Source: Phycisphaerales bacterium UBA2402
GTDB lineage: Bacteria; Planctomycetota; Phycisphaerae; Phycisphaerales; UBA1924
Length of the DNA stretch: 26,316 nucleotides
NCBI GenBank assembly: GCA_002343715.1
Contig: DDSA01000033.1
Span: 1-26,316 of the forward strand
Reading direction: 5' to 3'
Part shown: in pieces, positions 10,901-16,575 of the stretch
Layout: every line of letters begins with the position of its first letter
How positions within the stretch are numbered: position 1 is the first letter of the stretch
The notes under the pieces: generated by a model
Seen by the model: the letters and a program-made list of their open reading frames with translations, nothing else
Told to the model about the DNA's origin: nothing
The model's database searches: none
Position numbers and translations under genes: made by a program

Positions 10901-11544
10901 GCGGTTCGGTCAACGGGCTGCCAGTCAACGACTACGTCTTGACAAACCTTGTCAACCAGCTCAACGCGCTCTTCCAGGGTTCCGTCGCGGGTTCGGGCTT
11001 TGATGTTCGCTTCTCAACCAACCCCGCGGACTTTGAGTTCGAGCCGTTCTCCACCGTGTATCTCTCCACCACCACCGACCCGCTCCTGCCGCTCTTCGAC
11101 GCGTTCGGGAACGCCTTCAACTTCAACTTCCTCCAGACCGGATTCTTCAACACCCAGCCCTTCGGCTTCTCACAGCGTTCAGATCCCTTCAACACCGACC
11201 TCGAAGACGACGCGGTCGTGTTCCTCCCGTCCTTCGCGGTCAAGGGCATCGTCCCGGATGTGGCGGGGCTGGACACCATCGCACAGGCCCTGACCGGCGC
11301 GGTTTCACGCCGCGTGGGAGAGCTCATGGGCTTGCGCATCACCGCGGACAACGGCGCAGCGACCCTGTTCGATCCTTTCGCGGCCGATTCGGTCAACAAC
11401 CAACCCGGCTCCGACCGCTCCTACACCATCCTCAACACATCTCGAACCCTCTCCGGTTCGTTCGACTCCATCACCCGCTCCAACTTCTTCCTCGGCCGTC
11501 AGAACGCTGTCAGTCTCCTTGACCGTGTACTGAACCGTCGCTGA
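1990..11544 (+). CDS. Giant LEPR-motif repetitive secreted protein with beta-helix-like repeats
   Basis: A 3184-residue protein, presumed secreted or cell-surface. Start ATG 1990 is chosen for the AGGAG five bases upstream; a GTG at 1924 would add 22 residues. Residues 44-50 read LERRQML, the planctomycete N-terminal LEPR-XLL-type motif. In order: a beta-rich region; a dockerin/type-3-repeat-like calcium site near 326 (GDINADGIPDYNDG); a PPC-like domain (about 655-775); a long stretch (about 780-2350) of short degenerate G-S-I-x-x-I/V-x-x-x-G rungs that look like a right-handed beta-helix; an Ig-like segment (about 2380-2480) ending in the Asp-rich GDGDGFSEPGDNFSGDG; a second PPC-like domain (about 2570-2690); and a C-terminal domain with RRVGELMGL where a metzincin zinc site would fall. 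Cysteines are very few. Function is unknown; adhesion or envelope structure is inferred. An intrinsic terminator follows directly. Confidence 0.9.
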   Translation: MHRKKKVNRPYVRQRQRLCGEGGDGPSRLAMLAGSTERPNIEQLERRQMLFSLTVTADNVDPNTGLGTVVGYAGYYLPYIASNVDITPTDPTSKTESFDQLGYGIVGSGGIAPESGLQIQHNINPAGDIRITAQPQVQDNQQRYLRVSLDERTEFVQFRFWDDGANPQFQLAAIGASFLVTADGGTDNTGILTDQTRLSLLYNNVVTQSFTGAALRALFAGGNANLGTGTLTLPANVGGFDTLRLELTQAVNAGSGINPAFRIDDVSFTLPSSDYAALLNDLGQYGFIAVLTGPVGATVNFRDLYGRDMRQTLATIPPPGTEFNPGDINADGIPDYNDGIGSIRFSGTDSRTSFQMWGGKITTSTTAPDGFDPFTLIPRIEYQAPYVFTLEANPIGLLDEMEDVGFAYAVDLQQDQFDFAGLPPGPASIIIGSPFIRNNVTQGGANPGGLMPDLSTPNPFDVIDYVTTGFNRPNQGIFLEDGSSMGSITIHGLVHGSSYFSGFVDKIAIGVLMGSITVDGDLGSLVVGGDAGIWSPDTDFRFSDGRTVDPNNKTNGQVIVGRTAGQILIGARSQLDVTIVGDTFDPQNRPSRDIYTYNELEAYIGVDPGTTRAEAVRQLMLNTPDNYTASTSLLRAGQQSIVLGSSFLRNDSILAAEFIGNAGTAARIVGDISGRDPFLGEDAADVFAFAADKGATINIQATISSATLSPYFRIMDQDGRTLAAPPSQFREGRFVATNLTWKADAPGVYYLVITDPNSNDTGSGVLPYSVTITGMAPATLGAFRTAGGNGFTDQASGEGSSISVLSGNVGSLRIGTGFMNGGGAETSPVELSNTVLSDDDAMSWQGGSVSVAGSLFNIITGSDIGPNAVTGNPRINVTIGGDLGSLYTGMSAVPGGDRPSEGDVNFLDLNVNGRIGLLDIRGGVGMDQDEPDPRALLSVNSFNVFTGLGGGPGDIGMIRVGFHVAGDSFTVTTSPNSRIGAILVSQDAYDDANPRSGVYLGAQGIRLNTGSGSDIRFADLPLLSLTGSADITYPLIGGQTLNLIDDGGARVQISVANAPPNQQVGLVRALPVNGSQGVVIGQIIANLVGGRTLSITSVTTSPTAAIGIGHILVTGDGASSIAIGGSSEIDVWRIEERVTRGQFGGADTQGGGLAFIENNSPNGDIIAVDVAGLGRLSVRGNLGRSQLPDYGPTLIGPFMGYSIGLVGEVGGTLGIPGGALLDDDFLPSKLIRAVNDDNFQGGQASLDDIGAPFSPYLNGVVIRAGNVAVVRAEGSLGDVILQGATAELAQATANGDRITPQGGFDGVIGSIFAFNITGVDVGDGIASRGPNPIASGGIFAINNLLSVNSSRPGPILIEGAISASNSVPEPLLTVADGINSISFTNAQVRGAYFGTQTLDGFWPSFFYGDDNVQLGDIAGITLNNSTFYNSEISTNNFGNFTLTGGFWDASRLRTTGRVGDILAAGFRNSTLTGSLDELRPSEIICALDVGRIAATNGDMSDLLINVTGRVRTGITATNITRSTIGVVNELILLSATNDIRASAITTGQLTTTRAGRNITASTFLVSGVITSFTATNEIINSRIEVTGPDGAIITVSARGISGDIAASGPITTVSATAGDLSGSITTTGSRGNVGTLSASRDLAIRTDLSGGITALNAGRNIGRAGEAGVILVRGDLASAGAPAGQLFNDLRVGGNITGVVTIGGVSAKPDANLLGRGSVIAFGRINSVISNGDFNGSVVSYSGGIASVAINNGSFLPGNMIASYDGSLASVVITNGNLYGDIHADFDVTLLRVASAPGSVFGDVGINPARSAAVAVDANRNQLPPGVAQGAGIQGPRITAGRNLARFEVVNGSVFEASVYAQRAITAITVNGSVSNDDLTTGIGSFFAAGDSITSIAVTGRVSNTAFVSGVRGLGADNRIGGTGSNADTIGSGSIGTISITGGTRDSSFSAGIDPGADGIYNTADDRSAFGFSTITALTLGGTVTNTSAFGDTLSPAVANDARLIRGGTDLPNTNPDVDFGSSTPPPDAVSFTGARTFTVGGVTYSITLTTGTAIFSPGSLTLQLRNTTATSNLTVSSSNGILNNFDIFGADDAALGVLTLVGSVTGDSDITIDGNVTSIVSGKIDGSGTIAIGGDITTATIAGLSGGFFSARSVGTLAINGDFGAANSTIRGEASISLLQSGAITITGASRGDVSVARDSLSLTLGGPVQRSLFRFGNSVGAITAPAVSQTIFSAGDSIGNVTINGDFFDSALVSGMDLGTDAFFGGTGSAADTLSSGTIGNVTVSGNFRESDITAGYARGNDGFFGTNDDNVAAGLGSIGAVTINGTGVGSTRSTENYRIASNGIIGPVRIGGSTFTGSQGNFAVEAPRLAPISAQVSDIRLSVDARVFTANLVFNQPIDFSTISPSLSVSEVRGNGNITIRLIQGVDYTLSYDATNNTVKVVFSKSVTERNLPIAPALPGPGIYRFEIDESIFKAKLVGIGIDGDGDGFSEPGDNFSGDGIVGDAGDKINPTINFVNTNGAPLRVDMYGATNLNFVMDRNATANNLPDPNIPYTVRGFIGDHPDNDNNFFRFAGDADVYAVTLQAGQILQLSGLRGTAINAGLTVFTATGGQFGQFADNAVAVSVPAAAGTATDQTFAQSYLIQATGTYYIVVGNTSGVFSPTTTPNPDTFPNTLGDYNFTITLFDDGDSGFNSATDSGDGQLVANAPDPISFAGADGVLGTSDDISTLIIGDYTFVFDRASGIVSGTNASNISTIRDASGKVTSTVNAAIGPRGSAGVPNALVTGDVDVFHLNNRQPIAAGTRMKITVKLADFGADLGSASPTDFQDNRGVVQFALFDTTGGTLIDDASLVFSPTDFLPYAGTPNKVIADNGETRYGFDAQGDFYIDFIVPERAGSPGANGTFAVMLQGAFNTDYQLEVITAGTGTITRRTQNVLIETNGGSVDWLQAGGFTTNIQSFDLRALGFTGGSVNGLPVNDYVLTNLVNQLNALFQGSVAGSGFDVRFSTNPADFEFEPFSTVYLSTTTDPLLPLFDAFGNAFNFNFLQTGFFNTQPFGFSQRSDPFNTDLEDDAVVFLPSFAVKGIVPDVAGLDTIAQALTGAVSRRVGELMGLRITADNGAATLFDPFAADSVNNQPGSDRSYTILNTSRTLSGSFDSITRSNFFLGRQNAVSLLDRVLNRR
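7645..7935 (+). repeat. Internal 97-residue module, copy A
   Basis: Inside the giant protein. Starts FFAAGDSI, contains GGTGSNADTIGSGSIG and GADGIYNTADD (7855-7887) and ends ALTLGG. It aligns without gaps to copy B at 8686-8976. The GxDGxxxTxDD segment looks like a calcium-binding loop; that is inferred from Asp spacing. Confidence 0.75.
8686..8976 (+). repeat. Internal 97-residue module, copy B
   Basis: Same length and order as copy A at 7645-7935: IFSAGDSI, then GGTGSAADTLSSGTIG, then GNDGFFGTNDD (8893-8925), ending GAVTINGT. A third isolated GADGVLGTSDD motif occurs at 10141-10173 outside these modules. The copies have diverged strongly in sequence, which points to an old duplication. Confidence 0.75.
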
Positions 11545-11564
11545 TCGACATCAACCCCGCCGAC

Positions 11565-11598
11565 AACAGCCCGGACGAGTTCGTCCGGGCTGTTTTTT
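11565..11598 (+). terminator. Intrinsic terminator of the giant gene
   Basis: AACAGCCCGGACGA (11565-11578) is complementary over its full length to 11581-11594. The run of T at 11593-11598 follows on the plus strand. It sits 20 bases after the stop codon of the giant gene. The minus strand shows no T run after the stem, so it serves mainly the plus-strand gene. Confidence 0.92.
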
Positions 11599-11627
11599 AT
11601 GACCCGGTCATTGGGATCGTCGATTCG

Positions 11628-12803
11628 TTATGCCTGGCCGCCGCCGACAGGACGTTCTCCGTCGCGCCGGCGGAGCTCCTCAGCCCTCGCCACAAGGCTC
11701 GCCAGACGCGGGCCGACCTCGTGGGCCTGCGCAACCGAAGCCCTCAATGCTTCGATCCCTTCAATTTTGCGATCTGCATCCTTGGCAATCTCGCCGAAAC
11801 GGGATCGCACGCGGTCGAGGTGCTGTTCCAGACTCTCAATGCACTCCGCCGCGGCCAGAATTCGGTTGCCGACATCCTCTCCCGCCCGTACCGCCTGGCT
11901 CGCCAGTGTCGCGAACGTTCTTCCGGCCGCCTCCGCATGCTCTCGATGCTGACCGATCTGTGCGGTCAGTTCCCGCATCTCGAGCGCCGCCTCGGTCGCC
12001 TTCGCCACCGCCTCGGCCAGGTCCTCGTTCGCGTGGCGCGCCGTCGCCAGGTCGAGCGCGGAAGCCTGTTCCGCCGCGTGCTCGAGCGAGGTTGTGAGCG
12101 AAGCCAGGATCCCTCGCGTGCGAGACTCTGACGATTCGACCGCCGCTGCCAACGAAGTGATCATCGATTCCACGCGACCGGTGAGTTCCGCGGCGTGCGA
12201 CTCCATGTCGGTGCGCAATCGCTCGATGCGCCACGCCGTACCCTCCGCCTCCGTCCGCATTGCATGCAGTCGAGACTCACCCCGCGACAGAACTTCGTTC
12301 ACCGCCGCGGTCGCGCCATCGAGCATCATTCGCAGTTCACGCGCCACATCCTCGGCCACCCACGCTCGTACATCACGCGAGATGGCGTCACGATCAATCA
12401 TCGCGGCGGACGAGAGCAGGTCCCGGAACTCTCTCACCCGGGCACCGAGCTCCTCTCTCGCCATCGCGAGGAGTTGCTCGTTGCGAGCGATCCGCTCATC
12501 GAGGCCGGGCAGGCACGCAGAGGCTGTACGAACCCGTTCATTCAGATCGCCGGCCGCGGCTCGCAGCTGTTCACTCAATCCACGCACCTCGCCCGTGGCG
12601 CTCAGCAGCACGCGATTCTGGCTCGCGGCATCCCGAACCAGCGACCGAAGCGTCGATGAGAGTTCATTGAATGCGTGCTGATCGATCGTCCGAGGCGAAA
12701 CGACGACCTTCTCGGCGATGCCATCCGCCTCATCGCGCACCGTCCCGGCATTGCTCCCCTCAGCTTCTGCGGGATCGTGCTGCCGACGCTCGCTCTCTGT
12801 CAA
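11628..12803 (-). CDS. Long coiled-coil protein, function unknown
   Basis: A protein of 391 residues rich in Ala, Glu, Arg and Leu with long heptad-like helices from about residue 35 to the end. It has no signal peptide, no membrane segment and no recognised catalytic motif, so it is probably cytoplasmic. The helices resemble the signalling or scaffold coiled coils of chemoreceptor-type or SMC-like proteins in composition only; no MCP hairpin signature was found. There is no ATG near the 5' end. Two in-frame TTG codons are possible: 12809 and 12803. The minus strand carries AGGAG seven bases before the TTG at 12803 but only one base before 12809, so 12803 is preferred. The gene is alone on its strand, converging on the giant gene and diverging from the pseudouridine synthase gene. 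Confidence 0.75.
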   Translation of the reverse strand: MTESERRQHDPAEAEGSNAGTVRDEADGIAEKVVVSPRTIDQHAFNELSSTLRSLVRDAASQNRVLLSATGEVRGLSEQLRAAAGDLNERVRTASACLPGLDERIARNEQLLAMAREELGARVREFRDLLSSAAMIDRDAISRDVRAWVAEDVARELRMMLDGATAAVNEVLSRGESRLHAMRTEAEGTAWRIERLRTDMESHAAELTGRVESMITSLAAAVESSESRTRGILASLTTSLEHAAEQASALDLATARHANEDLAEAVAKATEAALEMRELTAQIGQHREHAEAAGRTFATLASQAVRAGEDVGNRILAAAECIESLEQHLDRVRSRFGEIAKDADRKIEGIEALRASVAQAHEVGPRLASLVARAEELRRRDGERPVGGGQA

Positions 12804-12922
12804 TCTCAAACTCCTGATACAAGGTCACCGCCGAACTCACCTTCCATCGGGTATTCCCCATGCCGGGGATGAGTTTCGCACCGTCTCGGTTCACAGCGTC
12901 AACCCGGCACCTATCCTCCCTC

Positions 12923-13855
12923 ATGCCGACCGCCGACGAGCATCACCACGATTCAGGTTCGCCCCGTGTTCGGCTTCAACGATTCCTCGCTGATGCGGGC
13001 GTAGCCGCTCGCCGTACCTGTGAATCGCTGATCGAGGCCGGTCGGGTGACCGTCAACGGCGAAACCCCGACCCGACTTCCAATCTTCATCAACCCCGAAC
13101 AAGATGTCATCAGGGTTGACGGACGTTCCATCCGCGGCCCGGAGCGTCGCATGTATCTCATGCTGAACAAGCCCGAGCGGGTGCTGGTCACCAGCGCGGA
13201 CGAGCCGGGATTCGACCGCGCTACGGTGATGGACCTGATCGATCACCCGGCCGCGGGGCGACTCTTCCCGGTGGGAAGGCTGGACTTTGATTCTTCCGGT
13301 CTGGTTCTCCTGACCAACGATGGTGAACTGGCCAACCGTCTCTCCCACCCCCGATACGGCGTTACCAAGACGTATGAAGCACTGGTCAAGGGAAGTCTGG
13401 ATGAGTCCGCTGTCAGCGCCATCCCGGCGAAACTCAGGGCTTTGTCCAAGCGCGAGGCCAGGGGTGCCGGGCCGGGGGCGCGGGTGAAATCGTCGGGTGG
13501 AGACTTCGAGATCGCCGGACAGAAGCACGGCAACACGCTTCTCCGCATCACGCTCCGTGAATCTCGGAACCGGGAACTCCGTGAAGTGCTGCGGCTGCTC
13601 GGAATGCCGATCAAGAAACTCACCCGCACCGCGATCGGCACTCTACAACTACGAGGTCTGGCCCCCGGACACTGGCGAGAGTTGGCCAGGGACGAAATTC
13701 AAAGTTTGCGCCGAACCGCCCGCCCGCGCGGGGGGACTTCACTCCCAGGACGAAGCGCACCACGTGCGGATCCGAAGAATACCACCGCGAGATCACGCGC
13801 TCGAACCAGTCACGAGCAAGGACCGATGAAACCACGCCGCGCGGCACACCGATGA
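12923..13855 (+). CDS. rluB: rRNA pseudouridine synthase, RsuA/RluB family
   Basis: Cytosolic enzyme that isomerises a uridine in ribosomal RNA to pseudouridine; RluB acts on 23S rRNA. The 310-residue protein has an S4 RNA-binding domain at about 16-62 (VRLQRFLADAGVAARRTCESLI). The catalytic domain carries GRLDFDSSGLVLLTNDGEL, in which D121 is the catalytic aspartate and Ser replaces the more usual Thr. MLNKPERVLVT and PRYGVTKTYEALVKG are further family blocks. The last 45 or so residues are a basic, Arg/Pro-rich tail beyond the domain. ATG 12923 is chosen because upstream in-frame codons from 12860 give no family likeness. The stop overlaps the next start as ATGA, which suggests coupled translation. 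The choice of RluB over RsuA, RluE or RluF is by overall form only. Confidence 0.9.
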   Translation: MPTADEHHHDSGSPRVRLQRFLADAGVAARRTCESLIEAGRVTVNGETPTRLPIFINPEQDVIRVDGRSIRGPERRMYLMLNKPERVLVTSADEPGFDRATVMDLIDHPAAGRLFPVGRLDFDSSGLVLLTNDGELANRLSHPRYGVTKTYEALVKGSLDESAVSAIPAKLRALSKREARGAGPGARVKSSGGDFEIAGQKHGNTLLRITLRESRNRELREVLRLLGMPIKKLTRTAIGTLQLRGLAPGHWRELARDEIQSLRRTARPRGGTSLPGRSAPRADPKNTTARSRARTSHEQGPMKPRRAAHR

Positions 13856-15474
13856 AGCACGATCGTTACGACAACCCGCCCTCAAGCCTGCCACGGCCCG
13901 CCCCCATCAGGCAACTCCTCCACATGGGGCACCTGTGCATCCTCGGTATCCGGCGATCGCAGTTGACCCGCATGGCCGCGGCGCTGACCTACCGCACCAT
14001 CTTCAGCCTCATCCCCGTGCTGGTGATCGGCCTGGTCGTGCTGGGCGCTTTTTCGTCCAAGGAGATGGTCGGCACAGCCGTTTCGTCCATGCTCAAGTTC
14101 GCGGGGCTTTCGAACATCGTCGTCAGCCAGCCGCCCATCGATCCGGCGATCCCCCTTGTGGCGGGGGAAGCAACACACCTCGATTCCTGGATATCCAGCC
14201 TCGTCGAGGGCATCCACAAACTCCCGTTTAGGACCATCGGGTTTGTCGGAATTCTCACTCTCATCTACGCCGCGCTCTCCATGCTTGTCGAGATTGAGAA
14301 CGCTTTCAACGACATCTACCACTCGCCCACGGGACGGAGTTGGAAGCGTCGCATCCCGCAGTACTGGGCCTTGCTGACTCTCGGACCGATTTTCCTCTTC
14401 GCGAGTTTCGGTGTGACCGAACGTGTCATGCGGTGGGTCGAGACCTTGCCGGAATCCTCGATCATCGCGTTCATTGAACGTGATGATGCCGCATCCCCGA
14501 GTGAAGATGCTCGGAGCAGTGCACAGCCGTCGGAAGAGCCTCCGACGCCCGCCGAAGTGCATTCTCCGGCAGCGGGCGAAGCAAACCCGTCGAACACCAA
14601 CTCCCCGATCACCCCCGCTCCTCGCCCCCGCTCCCGGCTGTCGCAGACACTCGTGACCGCCGCCGGATTCGCGGTGTCCGTGACGATCAGCACCATACTG
14701 CTTCTCGGCGTCTACGCGACGGTTCCCAACACGCGGGTGTTCGTCGGCCCGGCGTTCATCGGTGCCATTGTCGGTGCAACCCTCTGGGAGGCCGGCAAGT
14801 GGGGATTTACGACGTACGTGAAGTTTTCAACGGGCTACTCGCAGTTCTACGGCACCCTCGCCCTCCTCCCGCTCTTCTTTCTCTGGGTCTACGTCACGTG
14901 GATGATCGTGCTCTTCGGCCTTCAACTCGCACACTCGATCCAGACATACAGAGTCGCCACCGCGGCAGGATACTCTGATTCTGTCCTCGAAACCCTCGGC
15001 CTGATGGCACGCAAGGTCGCGGCGGCTCCGCTTCGACTCCTCGACTCCACCGCGTTGGTTCGGGTCATGGCTGTTGTCGCCGAGCGCTTCGCGAGGGGTG
15101 ATTCAACAGATCACGCGCACGCCGCAAAGTCCACCGGAATCGATGATCACACGGTCAGTCTGATGCTGGAACGTCTGGCCAAGGCGGGGCTTATCCGCCG
15201 GGTCAGTGATGAAGAGCAGGAAGGCTCGTACACCCTCGCACGCCCCCCGGAGCGCATCGCACTCGAGGACATTCTCCTTGTCGCCGAAGATGCCGCCGCC
15301 ACCCAAGACCAGGCCCCACCCGACTGCGCTGCTTCAAGGCTCCTGCGGCAGTTCAACGAGGCACGCCGCCGAGCGGCCGAGGGAAAGTCACTGGCGGACG
15401 CGATCGACTCGATGCCGTCGGCTGCTCCCGTGAACCAAACTCCGCTCCCGTCGGCCCTGCCTCATGGTGCGTGA
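13852..15474 (+). CDS. YihY/BrkB-family membrane protein with C-terminal winged-helix domain
   Basis: Inner-membrane protein of the YihY/UPF0761 family (once mislabelled RNase BN). Family blocks are QLTRMAAALTYRTIFSLIPV at about 37-56, IYAALSMLVEIENAFNDIY at 139-156, and the C-terminal pair of helices with FVGPAFIGAIVGATLWEAGKW and TGYSQFYGTLALLPLFFLWVY. About six membrane segments are visible. Two additions stand out. A Pro/Ser/Glu-rich low-complexity insert (about 211-262) sits in a loop between helices. A soluble tail follows residue 385, with a winged-helix-like block (AAKSTGIDDHTVSLMLERLAKAGLIRRV, about 424-451) followed by a wing. Its ATG lies in the stop of the preceding gene. The transported or bound partner is unknown in the family; a regulatory or DNA/RNA-binding role for the tail is inference. 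Confidence 0.88.
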   Translation: MKHDRYDNPPSSLPRPAPIRQLLHMGHLCILGIRRSQLTRMAAALTYRTIFSLIPVLVIGLVVLGAFSSKEMVGTAVSSMLKFAGLSNIVVSQPPIDPAIPLVAGEATHLDSWISSLVEGIHKLPFRTIGFVGILTLIYAALSMLVEIENAFNDIYHSPTGRSWKRRIPQYWALLTLGPIFLFASFGVTERVMRWVETLPESSIIAFIERDDAASPSEDARSSAQPSEEPPTPAEVHSPAAGEANPSNTNSPITPAPRPRSRLSQTLVTAAGFAVSVTISTILLLGVYATVPNTRVFVGPAFIGAIVGATLWEAGKWGFTTYVKFSTGYSQFYGTLALLPLFFLWVYVTWMIVLFGLQLAHSIQTYRVATAAGYSDSVLETLGLMARKVAAAPLRLLDSTALVRVMAVVAERFARGDSTDHAHAAKSTGIDDHTVSLMLERLAKAGLIRRVSDEEQEGSYTLARPPERIALEDILLVAEDAAATQDQAPPDCAASRLLRQFNEARRRAAEGKSLADAIDSMPSAAPVNQTPLPSALPHGA

Positions 15475-15585
15475 AGTTCACCGCGACGATTTCGGCCAAA
15501 CCAGTGCCTTGCCGCCGACCATCCTGCCCGCCTATCATTTTGGCCCAGCCCGAATCAACGGGTCGGTGCCTGTACGGAGTTTGTC

Positions 15586-15942
15586 ATGCCTAAGTCCAAG
15601 CCACACAAGGGCCTTCTCAAGCGGGTCCGAATCTCCAAGACCGGCAAGATCCGGCACCGCTCTTCCAGCCACAAGCACTTGCGCTCAGGAAAAGGTGGCA
15701 AGAAACTGCGTCAGTACCGCAACGATCCGTTCATGGCATCGGCCGATGCCAAACGGCTCGAGAAACTGCTTTTCCGCCGCCTGCGAGGCCGGGAGCAGCC
15801 CCGCACGGCTCTCCGAAAGAGTCCTTCGCCCGAGCAGCGAAAGGCCGCAGCAGCAGCCAAGGCCGTCGAGGCCACGAAACCCGCCGCGAAGAAGCGCACC
15901 CCTTGGGCGAAGAAGCACCTCGCTCTCAAGCCAGTCAAGTAG
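15586..15942 (+). CDS. rpmI: 50S ribosomal protein L35 with extended C-terminus
   Basis: Structural protein of the large ribosomal subunit. Residues 1-65 match L35 (MPKSKPHKGLLKRVRISKTG at the start, then the HRSSSHKHLRSGKGGKKLRQ block). L35 is normally about 65 residues; this one has 118. The extra half is rich in Ala, Lys, Arg and Pro (EQRKAAAAAKAVEATKPAAKK) and looks disordered. GGAG at 15576-15579 lies six bases before the ATG. It sits directly before rplT, the usual neighbour, but infC, normally just upstream, is not here; a YihY-family gene takes that place. Confidence 0.95.
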   Translation: MPKSKPHKGLLKRVRISKTGKIRHRSSSHKHLRSGKGGKKLRQYRNDPFMASADAKRLEKLLFRRLRGREQPRTALRKSPSPEQRKAAAAAKAVEATKPAAKKRTPWAKKHLALKPVK

Positions 15943-16024
15943 TCAACAGTACCTTTCATCCGCCGGGACCCAAGCGGTCGGTCACGTACCGACACCCCGT
16001 ACGGATCAGCCAGGAGTTTGAACC

Positions 16025-16399
16025 ATGCCCCGCGTACGTAAAGGCGCAGCCCGCGCCCAGGCCCGTAAAAGAATTCTCCGCAAGGCCCGAGGCCATTTCG
16101 GGTCCAATCACAAGAGCAAGTACCGCGCCGAGTACGCCGTCGTCCGCGCCGGCGTCTATGGCTATCGGGACCGTCGCCGCCGGAAGCGCGATTACCGGAA
16201 ACTCTGGATCACACGCATCACCGCCGCGTGCCGGATGCGCGGCACCCGCTACAGCCTGTTCATGAACGGACTGAAACTGGCCGGGATCACGCTCAACCGC
16301 AAGATGCTCAGCCAGATCGCCATCGAAGACCCCAAACTCTTCGACACGATCGTGACGACCGGCGTGAAGGCCAGCAAGGCCGTTCCGGCCAAGGCCTGA
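16025..16399 (+). CDS. rplT: 50S ribosomal protein L20
   Basis: Binds 23S rRNA and is needed early in assembly of the large subunit. The 124 residues match L20 closely: MPRVRKGAARAQARKRILRK, then the AEYAVVRAGVYGYRDRRRRKRDYRKLWITR block and the C-terminal NRKMLSQIAIEDP. The length is normal for the family. AGGAG at 16012-16016 is eight bases before the ATG. It follows rpmI after 82 bases and is closed by a hairpin, so rpmI-rplT form the end of a transcription unit. In other bacteria L20 represses its own operon through a leader structure; I saw no clear copy of that structure. Confidence 0.97.
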   Translation: MPRVRKGAARAQARKRILRKARGHFGSNHKSKYRAEYAVVRAGVYGYRDRRRRKRDYRKLWITRITAACRMRGTRYSLFMNGLKLAGITLNRKMLSQIAIEDPKLFDTIVTTGVKASKAVPAKA

Positions 16400-16422
16400 G
16401 TATGTTCTGATTCTGATTCATC

Positions 16423-16451
16423 AACCGGCGCGACCGACCGTCGCGCCGGTT
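16423..16451 (+). terminator. Terminator hairpin after rplT
   Basis: AACCGGCGCGAC (16423-16434) pairs perfectly with 16440-16451 over 12 bases, with a 5-base loop. It starts 24 bases after the rplT stop. The following T tract is weak (ATGCTTTAT), so termination may be partial. Confidence 0.75.
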
Positions 16452-16575
16452 ATGCTTTATGCGTCCGAGCTTGAAGTCCGAGCCGGTCTTCGGCCGTACA
16501 TTCGTCCCAAAGAACCGGTGCGCTGGTCCAGGCATGTCGGAATCTGGGTAGACCCTGTTGCCACAAGGATGAACC

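Noticed and set aside
1990..11544. Possible CRISPR-like or DNA tandem repeat signal in the giant gene
   Set aside because: The recurring ATCACC/GGCGGC/AACGGC patches follow the codons of degenerate protein rungs; there are no identical direct repeats with even spacers.
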